Notes: generated by a model from the sequence alone, not told the origin. A stretch of DNA of 59,407 bases from an uncultured Tidjanibacter sp. (GCA_944326085.1 CALVCL010000007.1:1-59407), one strand, 5' to 3'. Positions 8,124-18,064 are shown, counted from the stretch's first letter. Numbers and translations are program-made.

Positions 8124-8974
8124 CGGTCATGTTCCGCAGGAATTACTATTGCCTCGTAGCGGGGTTGAAGGAGTACTCCCGCGATGCGGACACCAAGGGG
8201 TTTGATGCGCCGACAGTAATAGCCGAAATAAAGGAAGGGGTATCGGGTCGTGACCGCCGTGCCGTGGCGCTTCTTTACACGTACTACGACGTTGAAAATA
8301 TAGCGAACATGCGTGCCGGCAGGGAACATTTTTCCGTGCTGGGCAATCTGTCGCGAGAGGAGGCCGAGGAGGAACTTGCTTCACCGTCGCGTCTGCCTGC
8401 ATCGCTGTGCAGGGTAGTGGCAGCATACAATGCTGCTGACAAGGATACCGGAAGCGACTATGAAGATATTGACACGTCGCTACCGTTCGAGCGCAACATG
8501 TTCGCTGCGTATTACGCGCTGTGTGCGAAGTCTGGTTCTAAATTCATGCGCAGTTGGGGTGATTTTGACCGGACTCTCCGTAATGTTTCCGCAGCATTCG
8601 CATCACGCAAACTATCGCTTCCCGTATCTGAAGCCATAATAGGCAGCGGATATATAGAGGATGCTCTTGCACGCAGTTCAGCGGCGGATTTCGGTATCAA
8701 GGGAGAGTTGTCGTACATCGACCAGGTTATGACTGCCGTTGATGGTGATATGAGTATGGTGGACAAGGAGAAGCGTATGGACGACATACGCTGGGATATG
8801 TCCGTTGAACTTACAGAGATGAATTATTGCGACATCGACTTCCTGTTGGGTTACCTTGTGAGAATTAACGTGATACACAGGTGGACGGTGCTCGATCCGG
8901 AGCATGGCAGGGAGATGCTCCGCAAATTGGTTGCTTCGTTTGTAGCGGCAGGTTCCGGAGAAAATGTTGCATAG
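8120..8974 (+). CDS. DUF2764 family protein, putative V-ATPase subunit C counterpart
   Basis: A 284-residue protein with the N-terminal NYYCLVAGLKEY signature of DUF2764, a family found inside Bacteroidota V-ATPase operons. Its position between E and A is where other bacterial V/A operons carry subunit C (the rotor cap that links the central stalk to the c-ring). The largely helical content, with an internal repeat-like layout (for example FERNMFAAYYALCAKSGSKFMRSWGDFD and VELTEMNYCDIDFLLGYLVRINVIHRW, each about 25 residues and read from positions 8485-8570 and 8808-8885), is compatible with a C-like subunit. The equivalence is inferred from position and fold, not shown by clear sequence identity. 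Confidence 0.8.
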   Translation: MTVMFRRNYYCLVAGLKEYSRDADTKGFDAPTVIAEIKEGVSGRDRRAVALLYTYYDVENIANMRAGREHFSVLGNLSREEAEEELASPSRLPASLCRVVAAYNAADKDTGSDYEDIDTSLPFERNMFAAYYALCAKSGSKFMRSWGDFDRTLRNVSAAFASRKLSLPVSEAIIGSGYIEDALARSSAADFGIKGELSYIDQVMTAVDGDMSMVDKEKRMDDIRWDMSVELTEMNYCDIDFLLGYLVRINVIHRWTVLDPEHGREMLRKLVASFVAAGSGENVA

Positions 8975-8999
8975 AAGGAAAAACAGAGAAAGACAAGAT

Positions 9000-10760
9000 A
9001 TGAAGACTAAGGGAAAAGTTGCAGGCATCACCTCCAATATGGTTGTTGTCAAGACTTTCGGACCGGTGGCCCAAAATGAGATTGCCACTGTGAAGTTGGG
9101 TGACGAGAGGTTAATGGCCGAGGTCATAAAGGTGGTTGGCGACAATGCCTATATACAGGTGTTCGATTCTACACGTGGACTTGGTGTTGGTGCCGAAGTC
9201 GAGTTCGAGGGGCATATGCTCGAGGCCACGCTTGGTCCGGGTATTCTCTCGAAAAACTATGATGGCCTACAGAATGACTTGGCAGAAATGGACAGTCTGT
9301 TCATCGAACGCGGCAGCCGTACCGCTCCGCTTGACGAGAATGTGTTGTGGAGTTTCAAGCCGCTGGCAAAATCCGGTGACAAGGTCGAGGCAGGTGACTG
9401 GCTCGGTGAGGTTCAGGAAAAGTGGATAGCCCACAAGATAATGGTTCCGTTTGCCATGGAGGGAACATATACCGTGAAGAGCGTTGTCGGTGCGGGCGAC
9501 TACAACATTAACCATACGGTAGCGGTTCTTACCGATGCCGAAGGAGTTGAGCATCCCGTTACGATGGTTCAGCGCTGGCCGGTGAAGAAGGCAATCAAGG
9601 CCTATGTTTCCAAGCCGCGTCCTGCGCGTATACTTGAAACGGGTGTACGACCGATAGATACCTTCAACCCGATAGCCGACGGCGGTACGGGCTTTATTCC
9701 AGGACCGTTCGGAGCGGGCAAGACGGTGCTCCAGCACGCCATAGCAAAGCAGGCCGAAGCGGATGTTATCATCATGATAGCGTGCGGAGAGCGTGCCAAC
9801 GAGGTTGTGGAGATATTTGCCGAGTTCCCGCGTCTGGATGACCCTCATACGGGACATAAACTCATGGAGCGAACCACAATCATTTGCAATACCTCGAACA
9901 TGCCTGTTGCGTCGCGAGAGGCGTCGGTTTACACGGGTATGACGATAGGCGAGTACTATCGAGCCATGGGACTTAAGGTGCTCATCCTTGCCGACTCGAC
10001 TTCGCGTTGGGCGCAGGCGCTGCGTGAGATGAGTAACCGACTGGAGGAGCTTCCCGGTCAGGATGCGTTCCCGATGGACTTGTCTGCAATCATATCTAAC
10101 TTCTATGCGCGTGCGGGGCTTGTGGAGTTGCGTAACGGAGCGACCGGTTCTGTTACATTTCTCGGTACTGTATCTCCTGCGGGCGGTAACCTTAAGGAAC
10201 CTGTTACTGAGGCTACGCAGAAGGCAGCACGATGCTTTTACGCGCTTTCACAGCAAAGGGCCGACAGCAAGCGTTATCCGGCCATAGACCCGCTTGACAG
10301 CTATTCCAAATATCTGGAGTATCCCGAAATCAGGGAGTACCTCGATGGCAGGATTGAACCCGGCTGGGTAGACCTTGTCAACAAGGGCAAGACCATAGTT
10401 CAGCGAGGCAAGGAAGCATCGGAACAGATAGACATTCTCGGTGACGACGGTGTACCGGTTGAGTATCACGACAACTTCTGGAAAAGCGAGCTTATCGACT
10501 TCGTGATACTTCAGCAGGATGCGTTCGACGCTGTTGATGCAAATACACCGCTCGACAGGCAGAGGTACATGTTCAACCTTGTGCTGGACATCTGCGACCG
10601 CAAGTTCGACTTTGCCGATTTTCAGGAGTGCACGGAGTTCTACAAGAGCTTGATAAACCTCATGAAGCAGCTCAACTACTCGGAGTGGGAAAGCGACAGG
10701 TTTGCCGAGTACCGGAAGAAGGTTGACGAGTTGCTTGAAACCAAGGTGGCTAACGCATAA
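9000..10760 (+). CDS. V-type ATPase catalytic subunit A
   Basis: The 586-residue catalytic subunit of the V/A-type ATPase. The start at 9000 (MKTKGKVAGITSNMVVV) gives the beta-barrel N-terminus typical of the family; an upstream in-frame TTG at 8964 lies inside the DUF2764 gene and adds unrelated residues. The P-loop GPFGAGKTVLQH begins at Gly235 and is the V/A-type form. A non-homologous insert region (about 115-190) precedes it, as expected for A and absent from F-type beta subunits. ERANEVVEIFAEFP and LADSTSRWAQALREMSNRLEE are the catalytic and Mg-binding blocks. It starts 25 bases after the DUF2764 gene and ends 12 bases before subunit B. Confidence 0.97.
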   Translation: MKTKGKVAGITSNMVVVKTFGPVAQNEIATVKLGDERLMAEVIKVVGDNAYIQVFDSTRGLGVGAEVEFEGHMLEATLGPGILSKNYDGLQNDLAEMDSLFIERGSRTAPLDENVLWSFKPLAKSGDKVEAGDWLGEVQEKWIAHKIMVPFAMEGTYTVKSVVGAGDYNINHTVAVLTDAEGVEHPVTMVQRWPVKKAIKAYVSKPRPARILETGVRPIDTFNPIADGGTGFIPGPFGAGKTVLQHAIAKQAEADVIIMIACGERANEVVEIFAEFPRLDDPHTGHKLMERTTIICNTSNMPVASREASVYTGMTIGEYYRAMGLKVLILADSTSRWAQALREMSNRLEELPGQDAFPMDLSAIISNFYARAGLVELRNGATGSVTFLGTVSPAGGNLKEPVTEATQKAARCFYALSQQRADSKRYPAIDPLDSYSKYLEYPEIREYLDGRIEPGWVDLVNKGKTIVQRGKEASEQIDILGDDGVPVEYHDNFWKSELIDFVILQQDAFDAVDANTPLDRQRYMFNLVLDICDRKFDFADFQECTEFYKSLINLMKQLNYSEWESDRFAEYRKKVDELLETKVANA

Positions 10761-10772
10761 ATCGTGACGAAG

Positions 10773-12098
10773 ATGGCAACGAAAGCATTTCAGAAAATAT
10801 ATACCAAAATAGAAAACATAAACAAAGCTACCGTTACGGTAAAGGCGCAGGGAGTCGGCAACGATGAACTGGCTACCGTTGGCGGCAAGTTGGCGCAGGT
10901 TGTGCGCATAGTCGGCGACGAAATAACCCTTCAGGTATTTCAGGGTACGGAGGGTATCGCCACGAATGCGGAGGTCGTATTCCACGGCGAGCCGCCGGTG
11001 CTTAAGGTCAGCGACGACCTTGCAGGCCGTTTCTTCGATGCCTACGGCAATCCGCTCGACGGTGGTGCTCCCATTGAGGGCGAGGAGAGGGAAATTGGCG
11101 GTCCTACCGTGAACCCCTTCAAACGTATCCAGCCGTCGGAACTTATTGCGACTGGTATTGCCGGCATAGACCTTAACAATACCATCGTGTCGGGGCAGAA
11201 AATACCGTTCTTTGCCGACCCCGACCAGCCCTATAACCAGGTTATGGCGGACGTTGCGCTGCGTGCACAGGCCGACAAGATTATCCTCAGCGGTATGGGA
11301 ATGACCAACGATGACTACCTGTACTTCAAGAACCTTTTCGAGAATGCGGGTGTGCTCGACCGTATAGTATGTTTCGTGAACACCACGGAGAACCCTCCTG
11401 TGGAGCGTCTTCTTGTGCCGGACATGGCATTGACGGCGGCCGAGTATTTTGCTGTCGACAAGGGAGAGAAGGTTCTCGTGCTGCTTACCGACATGACGCT
11501 GTATGCCGATGCGCTGGCAATCGTGTCAAACCGTATGGACCAGATACCTTCAAAGGACTCTATGCCTGGTTCGCTCTATTCAGACCTTGCGAAGATATAC
11601 GAAAAGGCTGTACAGCTGCCTAACGGCGGTTCGATAACGATTATCGCCGTGACAACCCTATCGGGCGGAGACATTACCCACGCCGTTCCGGACAACACGG
11701 GTTACATTACCGAGGGTCAGCTTTTCCTGCGTAAGGACAGCGACACGGGTAAGGTTATCGTTGACCCGTTCCGAAGCCTGTCGCGATTGAAACAGCTTGT
11801 CATCGGCAAGAAGACTCGTGAGGACCACCCGCAGGTGATGAACGCGGCCGTAAGGCTTTACTCGGATGCAGCGAATGCCAAGACCAAGCTGGAGAACGGT
11901 TTCGACCTTTCGGACTACGACGAACGCGCGCTCAAGTTTGCAAAGGATTATTCCGACAAACTGCTTGCGATAGATATCAACATCCAGATTGAGGAGATGC
12001 TCGATACGGCGTGGAAGTTGTTTGCCAAGTACTTTACCAAGAGCGAGGTGGCCATAAAAGCCGAACTGACCGATAAGTATTGGCCGAAGAACGCTTGA
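10773..12098 (+). CDS. V-type ATPase regulatory subunit B
   Basis: A 441-residue non-catalytic nucleotide-fold subunit that alternates with A in the A3B3 head. It begins MATKAFQKIYTKIENINKA; a GTG nine bases upstream is also possible. Signature segments are PSELIATGIAGIDLNNTIVSGQKIPFF, a stretch in which the P-loop is degenerate as usual for B, and the block ending in DALAIVSNRMDQIPSKDSMPGSLYSDLAKIYEKA (positions 11505-11607, with invariant residues S-N-R and Y-S-D-L). Followed after six bases by the small membrane protein gene. Confidence 0.96.
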   Translation: MATKAFQKIYTKIENINKATVTVKAQGVGNDELATVGGKLAQVVRIVGDEITLQVFQGTEGIATNAEVVFHGEPPVLKVSDDLAGRFFDAYGNPLDGGAPIEGEEREIGGPTVNPFKRIQPSELIATGIAGIDLNNTIVSGQKIPFFADPDQPYNQVMADVALRAQADKIILSGMGMTNDDYLYFKNLFENAGVLDRIVCFVNTTENPPVERLLVPDMALTAAEYFAVDKGEKVLVLLTDMTLYADALAIVSNRMDQIPSKDSMPGSLYSDLAKIYEKAVQLPNGGSITIIAVTTLSGGDITHAVPDNTGYITEGQLFLRKDSDTGKVIVDPFRSLSRLKQLVIGKKTREDHPQVMNAAVRLYSDAANAKTKLENGFDLSDYDERALKFAKDYSDKLLAIDINIQIEEMLDTAWKLFAKYFTKSEVAIKAELTDKYWPKNA

Positions 12099-12104
12099 TA
12101 CGTA

Positions 12105-12545
12105 ATGAACACGAAAGGACAATACTGGCTTTACGGGGCGATGATGACGGCATCGGCAGTGGTGCTGTTCATTATGTCGGGGGCGCTTCTGTACGGCTGC
12201 TATTTGGAAGGTGAGATACTTCCGCTGGCTGCTGTCGGTGTGGCGGCTTCCGTAATCGGTGGCTTTGTGCGGGGCGGTATTGAATGGTGGAGGCACCTGC
12301 GCGGAAAACAGGATGAAAACCTGAAACAGACCAGTCCGTGGGTTTACGGTTTCCTGCTCGGGGTCGAGTTTATGATACTACTGGTTGCCGTTATTGCCGT
12401 CATTGACGGCAGGGCAGCCGAGCCGTCGTTCGGGGCATGGGTCAGTACGGTTGGTTTCGTGTTGGGTGGTGCTACGCTGCTTATGGGCTTCATGGAGAAG
12501 TGGCGGCGTACGCAATCATTGGAGGAAAACAATTATGGCAATTAA
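12105..12545 (+). CDS. four-helix membrane protein inside the V-ATPase operon, function unknown
   Basis: A 146-residue protein with four predicted membrane segments at about residues 8-30, 36-56, 80-102 and 108-128, joined by short polar loops (GGIEWWRHLRGKQDENLKQ is the main one). It is not a recognisable ATPase subunit: too short for I, and lacking the ion-binding residues of K. It starts six bases after B, and its last 11 bases overlap the start of D (12535), so it is an integral part of the operon and probably translationally coupled. An assembly factor, lipid-interacting accessory or small stator component are possibilities; none is demonstrated. Confidence 0.8.
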   Translation: MNTKGQYWLYGAMMTASAVVLFIMSGALLYGCYLEGEILPLAAVGVAASVIGGFVRGGIEWWRHLRGKQDENLKQTSPWVYGFLLGVEFMILLVAVIAVIDGRAAEPSFGAWVSTVGFVLGGATLLMGFMEKWRRTQSLEENNYGN

Positions 12546-13140
12546 GTTTCAATATAACAAGACCTCGCTAGGCGAGATGCGCAAGAAGCTGCAGATGCGT
12601 CAGCGTGCCCTTCCTACCATAAAGAGTAAGGAGTCGGCGCTGCGACTGGAGGTAAAGAAGGCGCGTGACATGGCCGAGGATGCCGAGAAGCGTCTGGAGG
12701 AACTGCTTGGGCGTTACGAGTATATGGCGGCGCTGTGGAGTGAGTTCGACTGGGGATTGCTTCGTGTCGGAGGGGTTGATATAAGGGAGACCAAGATTGC
12801 GGGTGTCCGCATACCGGTTCTCGGCGAGATACGCTTTGAGGAGAAGTCTTACGATCTGTTCAGCAGCCCCGTGTGGTTTGCGGACGGAGTGGCACTTCTG
12901 AAGGAGATAGCCCGTTTGGGTATCGAGGGGGCAGTTTACAGGCGTAAGACAGAAGTGCTCGACCATGCCCGTAAGAAGACTACCCAGAAGGTGAACCTAT
13001 ATGAGAAGGTTCAAATACCGGGTTACGAGGCGGCCATACTGAAGATAAAGCGTTTCCTTGAGGATGAGGAGAACCTTTCCAAGAGTGCGCAAAAGATAGT
13101 CAAGAACAAGCATGAACACGAAGGAACGGAGGCGTTATGA
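12535..13140 (+). CDS. V-type ATPase central-stalk subunit D
   Basis: A 201-residue subunit D, the coiled-coil rotor shaft inside the A3B3 head. It starts MAIKFQYNKTSLGEMRKKL at 12535, inside the end of the preceding membrane-protein gene; the longer upstream frame is a shadow of that gene. Two long helices (about 15-70 and 150-195) flank a central beta region, as in the family. KVNLYEKVQIPGYEAAILKIKRFLEDEEN (12989-13075; key residues K-V-N-x-x-E and I-x-x-I) is the conserved C-terminal helix. The stop overlaps the subunit I start in an ATGA at 13137-13140. The usual partner subunit F is not found in the operon. Confidence 0.93.
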   Translation: MAIKFQYNKTSLGEMRKKLQMRQRALPTIKSKESALRLEVKKARDMAEDAEKRLEELLGRYEYMAALWSEFDWGLLRVGGVDIRETKIAGVRIPVLGEIRFEEKSYDLFSSPVWFADGVALLKEIARLGIEGAVYRRKTEVLDHARKKTTQKVNLYEKVQIPGYEAAILKIKRFLEDEENLSKSAQKIVKNKHEHEGTEAL

Positions 13141-14948
13141 TAGTCAGGATGAGTAAATACACCTTTGTGCTCTATCATGCGGAGCAGGAGGCATTTCTCA
13201 GTTCCTTGCAGGAGCTGGGACTGGTTGACATAACCTCTACGGCGTGGGAGCCCGATGACAGGGAGCGCAGCATGCTTACAGAATTGGAACAGCACCGTGC
13301 TGCGAAGATATATCTGTCGGGATTGGCTTCCGAACCAGGTTTCGAGGCAGGCGAACCGTTTGCTGACGGTGCCGAGGCTTTTGAGGCTTATGTCAGGACG
13401 CGGGCAGCCATGGAGGAACTCTCCGGCCGTATGGACAAGGCACGCAAGGAGGTTGCCGAGCTGGAGGTGTGGGGCGAGTTTATGCCGGCACAGATACGTC
13501 AGTTGAGGGACAGCGGAGTGACGCTGCGTTTTTTCTCTGTTTTTGACAGTGAATTCGAGACGATAAGAATGTTGCTTCCGGAAAATGCAGGTGTTGAGGA
13601 GATTGCCCGCCGCGATGGACGCACGTACTTTGTGACCGTGTCGTGCGGCGATATGGATATGACTTTCGACGCACAGGAGCACCGCATGCCGGACTACACG
13701 GCGGCGGATGTCCGCAAGCGTATCGCCGACATGGAAAAGGAAATGTTGGAGTTGCGCGGTGTGATGGCGCGAGCCTATGCGTCGCTCGACAGGATAGAGG
13801 AGCATGGCGAGGAGTTGAGTTCGAAGCTCGACTTCAGCAAGGCCATGAACAGCGGCCGCAGTGAAGCCGAAGGCACCATTGTCATTATGGAAGGGTGGAC
13901 TACGGAAGAGACCTCGCCCGAGGTTGACAAGGTGCTTGACAGCTATTCTGGCATGGTATATTTCAAGGAGCGTCCCACACCGGAGGATGATGCCCCCGTA
14001 TTGTTGAAGAACAACAGGTTCGCAAAGTCGTTCGAATTTATCGGACGGTTCTATGCGCTGCCTCGTTACGGTACCATGGACCTGACGGCTTTCTTCGGAC
14101 CTTTCTATATGGTGTTCTTCGGGTTCTGTTTGGGCGATGCAGGGTATGGACTCGTGCTGGCGCTGGCATATTTTTTTCTGCGTCGTAAGGATGGCGAGAC
14201 GATGCATCAGGTTGCTAACCTTACGATGCTGTGCGGTGTTGCATCCGTGGCGTTCGGTTTGCTGACAGGGTCATTTTTCGGCATACAGCTTGCAGGACTG
14301 CCCGCATTTGAAGGTGTACGAGACAAATTCCTTACGACAGATGCACTGTTTTCGCTTTCGCTCGGCCTCGGCGTGGTGCAGATAATATTTGCTATGATTC
14401 TGAATATCATCAACGTGACGCGTCGTTTCGGTTTCAGGTATTCATTAGGCACGCTCGGATGGCTGTTGATAATCATAAGCGGGTTGTGTGTCTTTATGCT
14501 TCCCAGCCTCGGCGTTACGGCTCCGATGACTGTCTATTATGTGGTGATGGCAATAGGTGCTGTGCTGATGATATTCCTGCACAATCCCGACAAGAATCCG
14601 TTGGTGAATTTCGGCAGCGGGTTGTGGAATACGTACAACAATGTCACAGGATTGCTCGGTGACGTGCTCAGTTATGTGCGTCTGTTTGCGCTCTGTCTTT
14701 CGGGCGGTACCTTGGCGTTGGTGTTCAACGACCTGGCATTCGGTCTTACCGAAGGTATGCCGATAGTACTGCGGCAAATGTTGATAGTGGTCATACTGCT
14801 GTTCGGACATGGAGTAAACATTTTCATGTCGGCTCTTGGAGCATTCGTGCATCCGATGCGTCTGACATTTGTGGAATTCTATAAGAATGCAGGGTTCGAA
14901 TATACCCAACGTGAGTTTTCACCTTTGAAAAAAGCAAATAAACAGTAA
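13137..14948 (+). CDS. V-type ATPase membrane subunit I
   Basis: A 603-residue stator membrane subunit forming the ion half-channels next to the c-ring. Residues about 1-300 are cytoplasmic and rich in coiled coil. From about 320 there is a series of roughly seven membrane helices, including PFYMVFFGFCLGDAGYGLVLA at their start (GDxGYG is a family hallmark) and LGDVLSYVRLFALCLSGGTLAL, which carries the conserved Arg thought to face the c-ring carboxylate. The final LIVVILLFGHGVNIFMSALGAFVHPMRLTFVEFYKNAGFEY region (14774-14904) is also typical. MSKYTFV at 13149 is an alternative start. It is followed by K after 33 bases. Confidence 0.96.
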   Translation: MIVRMSKYTFVLYHAEQEAFLSSLQELGLVDITSTAWEPDDRERSMLTELEQHRAAKIYLSGLASEPGFEAGEPFADGAEAFEAYVRTRAAMEELSGRMDKARKEVAELEVWGEFMPAQIRQLRDSGVTLRFFSVFDSEFETIRMLLPENAGVEEIARRDGRTYFVTVSCGDMDMTFDAQEHRMPDYTAADVRKRIADMEKEMLELRGVMARAYASLDRIEEHGEELSSKLDFSKAMNSGRSEAEGTIVIMEGWTTEETSPEVDKVLDSYSGMVYFKERPTPEDDAPVLLKNNRFAKSFEFIGRFYALPRYGTMDLTAFFGPFYMVFFGFCLGDAGYGLVLALAYFFLRRKDGETMHQVANLTMLCGVASVAFGLLTGSFFGIQLAGLPAFEGVRDKFLTTDALFSLSLGLGVVQIIFAMILNIINVTRRFGFRYSLGTLGWLLIIISGLCVFMLPSLGVTAPMTVYYVVMAIGAVLMIFLHNPDKNPLVNFGSGLWNTYNNVTGLLGDVLSYVRLFALCLSGGTLALVFNDLAFGLTEGMPIVLRQMLIVVILLFGHGVNIFMSALGAFVHPMRLTFVEFYKNAGFEYTQREFSPLKKANKQ

Positions 14949-14960
14949 ACAAAATATTAA

Positions 14961-15443
<483 letters not shown>

Positions 15444-15463
15444 TTTGGCGGTTGATTGTGGAT

Positions 15464-15502
15464 AAATACAGGCTGGCTTCATACCGGAGCCAGCCTGTAT
15501 TT
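15464..15502. terminator. bidirectional terminator, V-ATPase operon / patatin gene
   Basis: A perfect 15-bp stem (AAATACAGGCTGGCT / AGCCAGCCTGTATTT) with a 9-base loop and T-rich sequence following on both strands. It lies between the convergent subunit K and outer-membrane patatin genes. Confidence 0.85.
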
Positions 15503-15534
15503 GTTTGTTGGTATTTGTTTATCTCTTTAGTTTG

Positions 15535-17853
15535 TCAAAATGTCTTTCCGAAACTGAAATAGACCCCGAGTGAACGGTTGATATTGGATGTATCGAACAG
15601 TATCGAGATAGGACCTATCGGTGAGTTGTATGAATATTTGAGGCCAAATCCGAGTAGATTGTTTCGGCTTTGGGTGAACATTCTGAAGAAGTTGTCGTTC
15701 TGTATGCCATAGGCGCACTCCAACGATATGAAGTGACGTACGAACAAACGCATGCGGATTTCGAGATTTGCCGTGAGTATCGACCTTGATGCAGTCTCCA
15801 CATGTCTTATGCCGACGAAAGGTATTTGCTGATCCATGTAACGGCCTGCAATTTCCCCGCCAATATAGTTGTAGTACGAGTATGCCACGGACTTGCCTAT
15901 TAGTGTACGGCCGTAAATTTCTGGAATGAATGTCAGACGGTTTGTTGGCGATATTGCCCAAAGGCCATGATATTCCACCGAACCGAATGGGGCATTGCCA
16001 TTGTACTTGTAACCGTTGTCTGTATGTATGGCGGCCGTCATATCCATGGCTACGCCGCTTGTAGGAAAATAGTGGTCGTTGAGCGTTTCAAGACTGCCGG
16101 TTATGAAATAGTTTATGAAGCCTGTCGGCTTTACGGCTATACGATCGTCGTCCGAGGCGAAGAGAAACGAGTCGTAGTTGAAGTGTTCGTAACTGCAGCC
16201 TATTTTTGGATTGAACATTATAGGGTTGGCCAGCGAGAAGAACAGTTCTACCCTGTTTTGCAAAAACGATATATTGTTAATTCTGTCGCCATTCCTGTAT
16301 AGCTGGTAATTGTTGTTTTTAAGCATGTATGACAGTCCGAGCCTGCCGTGCAGGATGTTGCTTGACGAGAAGTTCAGTTTAAGGTACGGGTTTTCATTGA
16401 GGCGTACTGACAGGCCGAGTTTCGGGCCTTGCAAACCTCGCATCGTCAGGGTTGTACCTATGAGTATGGAGGCCATCTCTTCGCTGTCGAAACGAAAGCC
16501 TACGGTTACTATGGCTTCCTGCTTTTCATCGACTGAAATTGTGAGCGTATACGGCGGACGGCCTTCGAGGGTGTATGTCACATACGAGAATGCACCGGAA
16601 CCTCGTAGTTTGGAAATGGCATTGTTGATGCGTTCCTTTGTGACCATTGTATTCTCCTTTATGCCTATTGCAGGACGCAGGAATGCCTCCTCGTTTTTGG
16701 TCATGCCTACAAACTTTATCTCTCCGATGTGAAACGCATCATTGTCCGAAGGGAGTTTTCGTTCTTTCGGCACGACATATTTGTTGCCAGAATATATCAC
16801 CTTTCTGAGCGCGATAATCTTGTCCCAATTCTGGCGGGCGCATCTTTCGCCGCGTATTAAGAGGGTGTCAACGGCTTCGGAATTGAAACTGCTTGATGTG
16901 TAGGGAACGATATCTGGTTTCAGATACAGGTCTACATTCTGAAGGTTCTTGTGGTATTGTTCACGTCCGAATATGATCGTTATCTGGTCGATGAGGCCCA
17001 TCATGGAAGAAAGACCCTCCACGTCCTTTGGACCGCCAGCCAGGTCGACTCCAATGACTATGTCTGCACCCATTTCCCGTACTACATCCACGGGGAAGTT
17101 GTTGTATATGCCTCCGTCTACGAGCACCATGCTGTCACGGACTACTGGTGCGAAGGCTCCTGGAATTGACATGCTGGCACGTATCGCAATGGGAAGGTTG
17201 CCGCTGCGGTAAACCACCTCCTTGCCTTCGACCATGTCGTAGGTCACGCAGGCAAACGGTATAGGGAGCGAGTCGAAATCGAGATCATCGTCATGATATC
17301 CGAGTGTCATTTCGTTCAGCAGGTTGAGAACATTCTGTCCAGCGAGTACGCCTGACGGTATGGAGAATTTTTTGTTGAGTGCTATCGGTACGGATACGAT
17401 ATACTTGTCGGCTATTTCTTTCTCGGAGAGCAGTTTGTCGCGTCGTGCGACCTTGTCGCTGAGCAGTGCTGGCCAGTCTTGGGCGCGGACAAGCGAGTCG
17501 AGTTCCTTTGTCGACCAGCCTATTGAGTATAAACCTCCAATGATAGCTCCCATACTCGTGCCGGCTATGTAGTCTATAGGAATGTTGGCTTCCTCGAGAA
17601 CCTTGAGAATGCCGATGTGGGCTACGCCTTTAGCCCCTCCACCACTTAAAACGAGGCCGACCGTATAGCGGTTCTCTCCATTGTCTTCCCTGATATGTCG
17701 GGTGTCGGTATTGGCATATATTGTGGCAGTACCGTTATGGGTGTCGGCTGTTGCAATTGGATGCTGTGTACCGTCTTGTGCAAAAGAATGGCATGACAAA
17801 AATATCGTCACGAATAACGTGGCGGTATACAGTATGCGGGAGAAGTGGCCCAT
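15535..17853 (-). CDS. patatin-like phospholipase fused to an outer-membrane beta-barrel
   Basis: A 772-residue exported protein with a signal peptide (about 1-25) and a patatin domain (about 63-260). The oxyanion loop GGGAKG is at 71-76, the nucleophile elbow GTSMG has Ser100, and the DGG motif has catalytic Asp246, so the lipase dyad is intact. A POTRA-like domain follows at about 368-445 (GEIKFVGM, GSGAFSYVTYTLEG). The rest to a C-terminal Phe is an Omp85/BamA-type barrel rich in alternating strands. This is the layout of the PlpD-type type Vd secretion family, here in its Bacteroidota form. Expected location: barrel in the outer membrane, acyl-hydrolase domain outside or released. A minus-strand -7 box is at 17933-17940. 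Confidence 0.93.
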   Translation of the reverse strand: MGHFSRILYTATLFVTIFLSCHSFAQDGTQHPIATADTHNGTATIYANTDTRHIREDNGENRYTVGLVLSGGGAKGVAHIGILKVLEEANIPIDYIAGTSMGAIIGGLYSIGWSTKELDSLVRAQDWPALLSDKVARRDKLLSEKEIADKYIVSVPIALNKKFSIPSGVLAGQNVLNLLNEMTLGYHDDDLDFDSLPIPFACVTYDMVEGKEVVYRSGNLPIAIRASMSIPGAFAPVVRDSMVLVDGGIYNNFPVDVVREMGADIVIGVDLAGGPKDVEGLSSMMGLIDQITIIFGREQYHKNLQNVDLYLKPDIVPYTSSSFNSEAVDTLLIRGERCARQNWDKIIALRKVIYSGNKYVVPKERKLPSDNDAFHIGEIKFVGMTKNEEAFLRPAIGIKENTMVTKERINNAISKLRGSGAFSYVTYTLEGRPPYTLTISVDEKQEAIVTVGFRFDSEEMASILIGTTLTMRGLQGPKLGLSVRLNENPYLKLNFSSSNILHGRLGLSYMLKNNNYQLYRNGDRINNISFLQNRVELFFSLANPIMFNPKIGCSYEHFNYDSFLFASDDDRIAVKPTGFINYFITGSLETLNDHYFPTSGVAMDMTAAIHTDNGYKYNGNAPFGSVEYHGLWAISPTNRLTFIPEIYGRTLIGKSVAYSYYNYIGGEIAGRYMDQQIPFVGIRHVETASRSILTANLEIRMRLFVRHFISLECAYGIQNDNFFRMFTQSRNNLLGFGLKYSYNSPIGPISILFDTSNINRSLGVYFSFGKTF

Positions 17854-17932
17854 TGCGGCGAGTGGTATTTGTGTGTTGGAGGCGGCGGATGTTTTATGTC
17901 GTCATGGCGTAAAATCACTGCCTGCATAATTA

Positions 17933-17940
17933 CAAAGTTA
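17933..17940 (-). promoter_or_regulatory. -7 box for the patatin-barrel gene
   Basis: Minus-strand TAACTTTG, 80 bases before the ATG at 17853. No -33 element recognised. Confidence 0.45.
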
Positions 17941-18056
17941 CTCTTTTTATTCGGATGGTTAAAAACTGCCGATATTATTTTTGACATAGACTATTGCAGG
18001 AATGATTGTATATGACGGTTTTGGTTGTTTGGCATGGCTGGTCACACATGTTTTGT

Positions 18057-18064
18057 TACATTTG
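18057..18064 (+). promoter_or_regulatory. -7 box for ybaK
   Basis: TACATTTG matches TAnnTTTG, 22 bases before the ybaK ATG at 18087. It also shows that the in-frame ATGs at 18006 and 18051 lie upstream of the likely transcription start. Confidence 0.55.

Noticed and set aside
13023..14207. 394-codon open frame on the minus strand over V-ATPase D/I
   Set aside because: Shadow of subunits D and I; His- and Arg-rich with no homology pattern.
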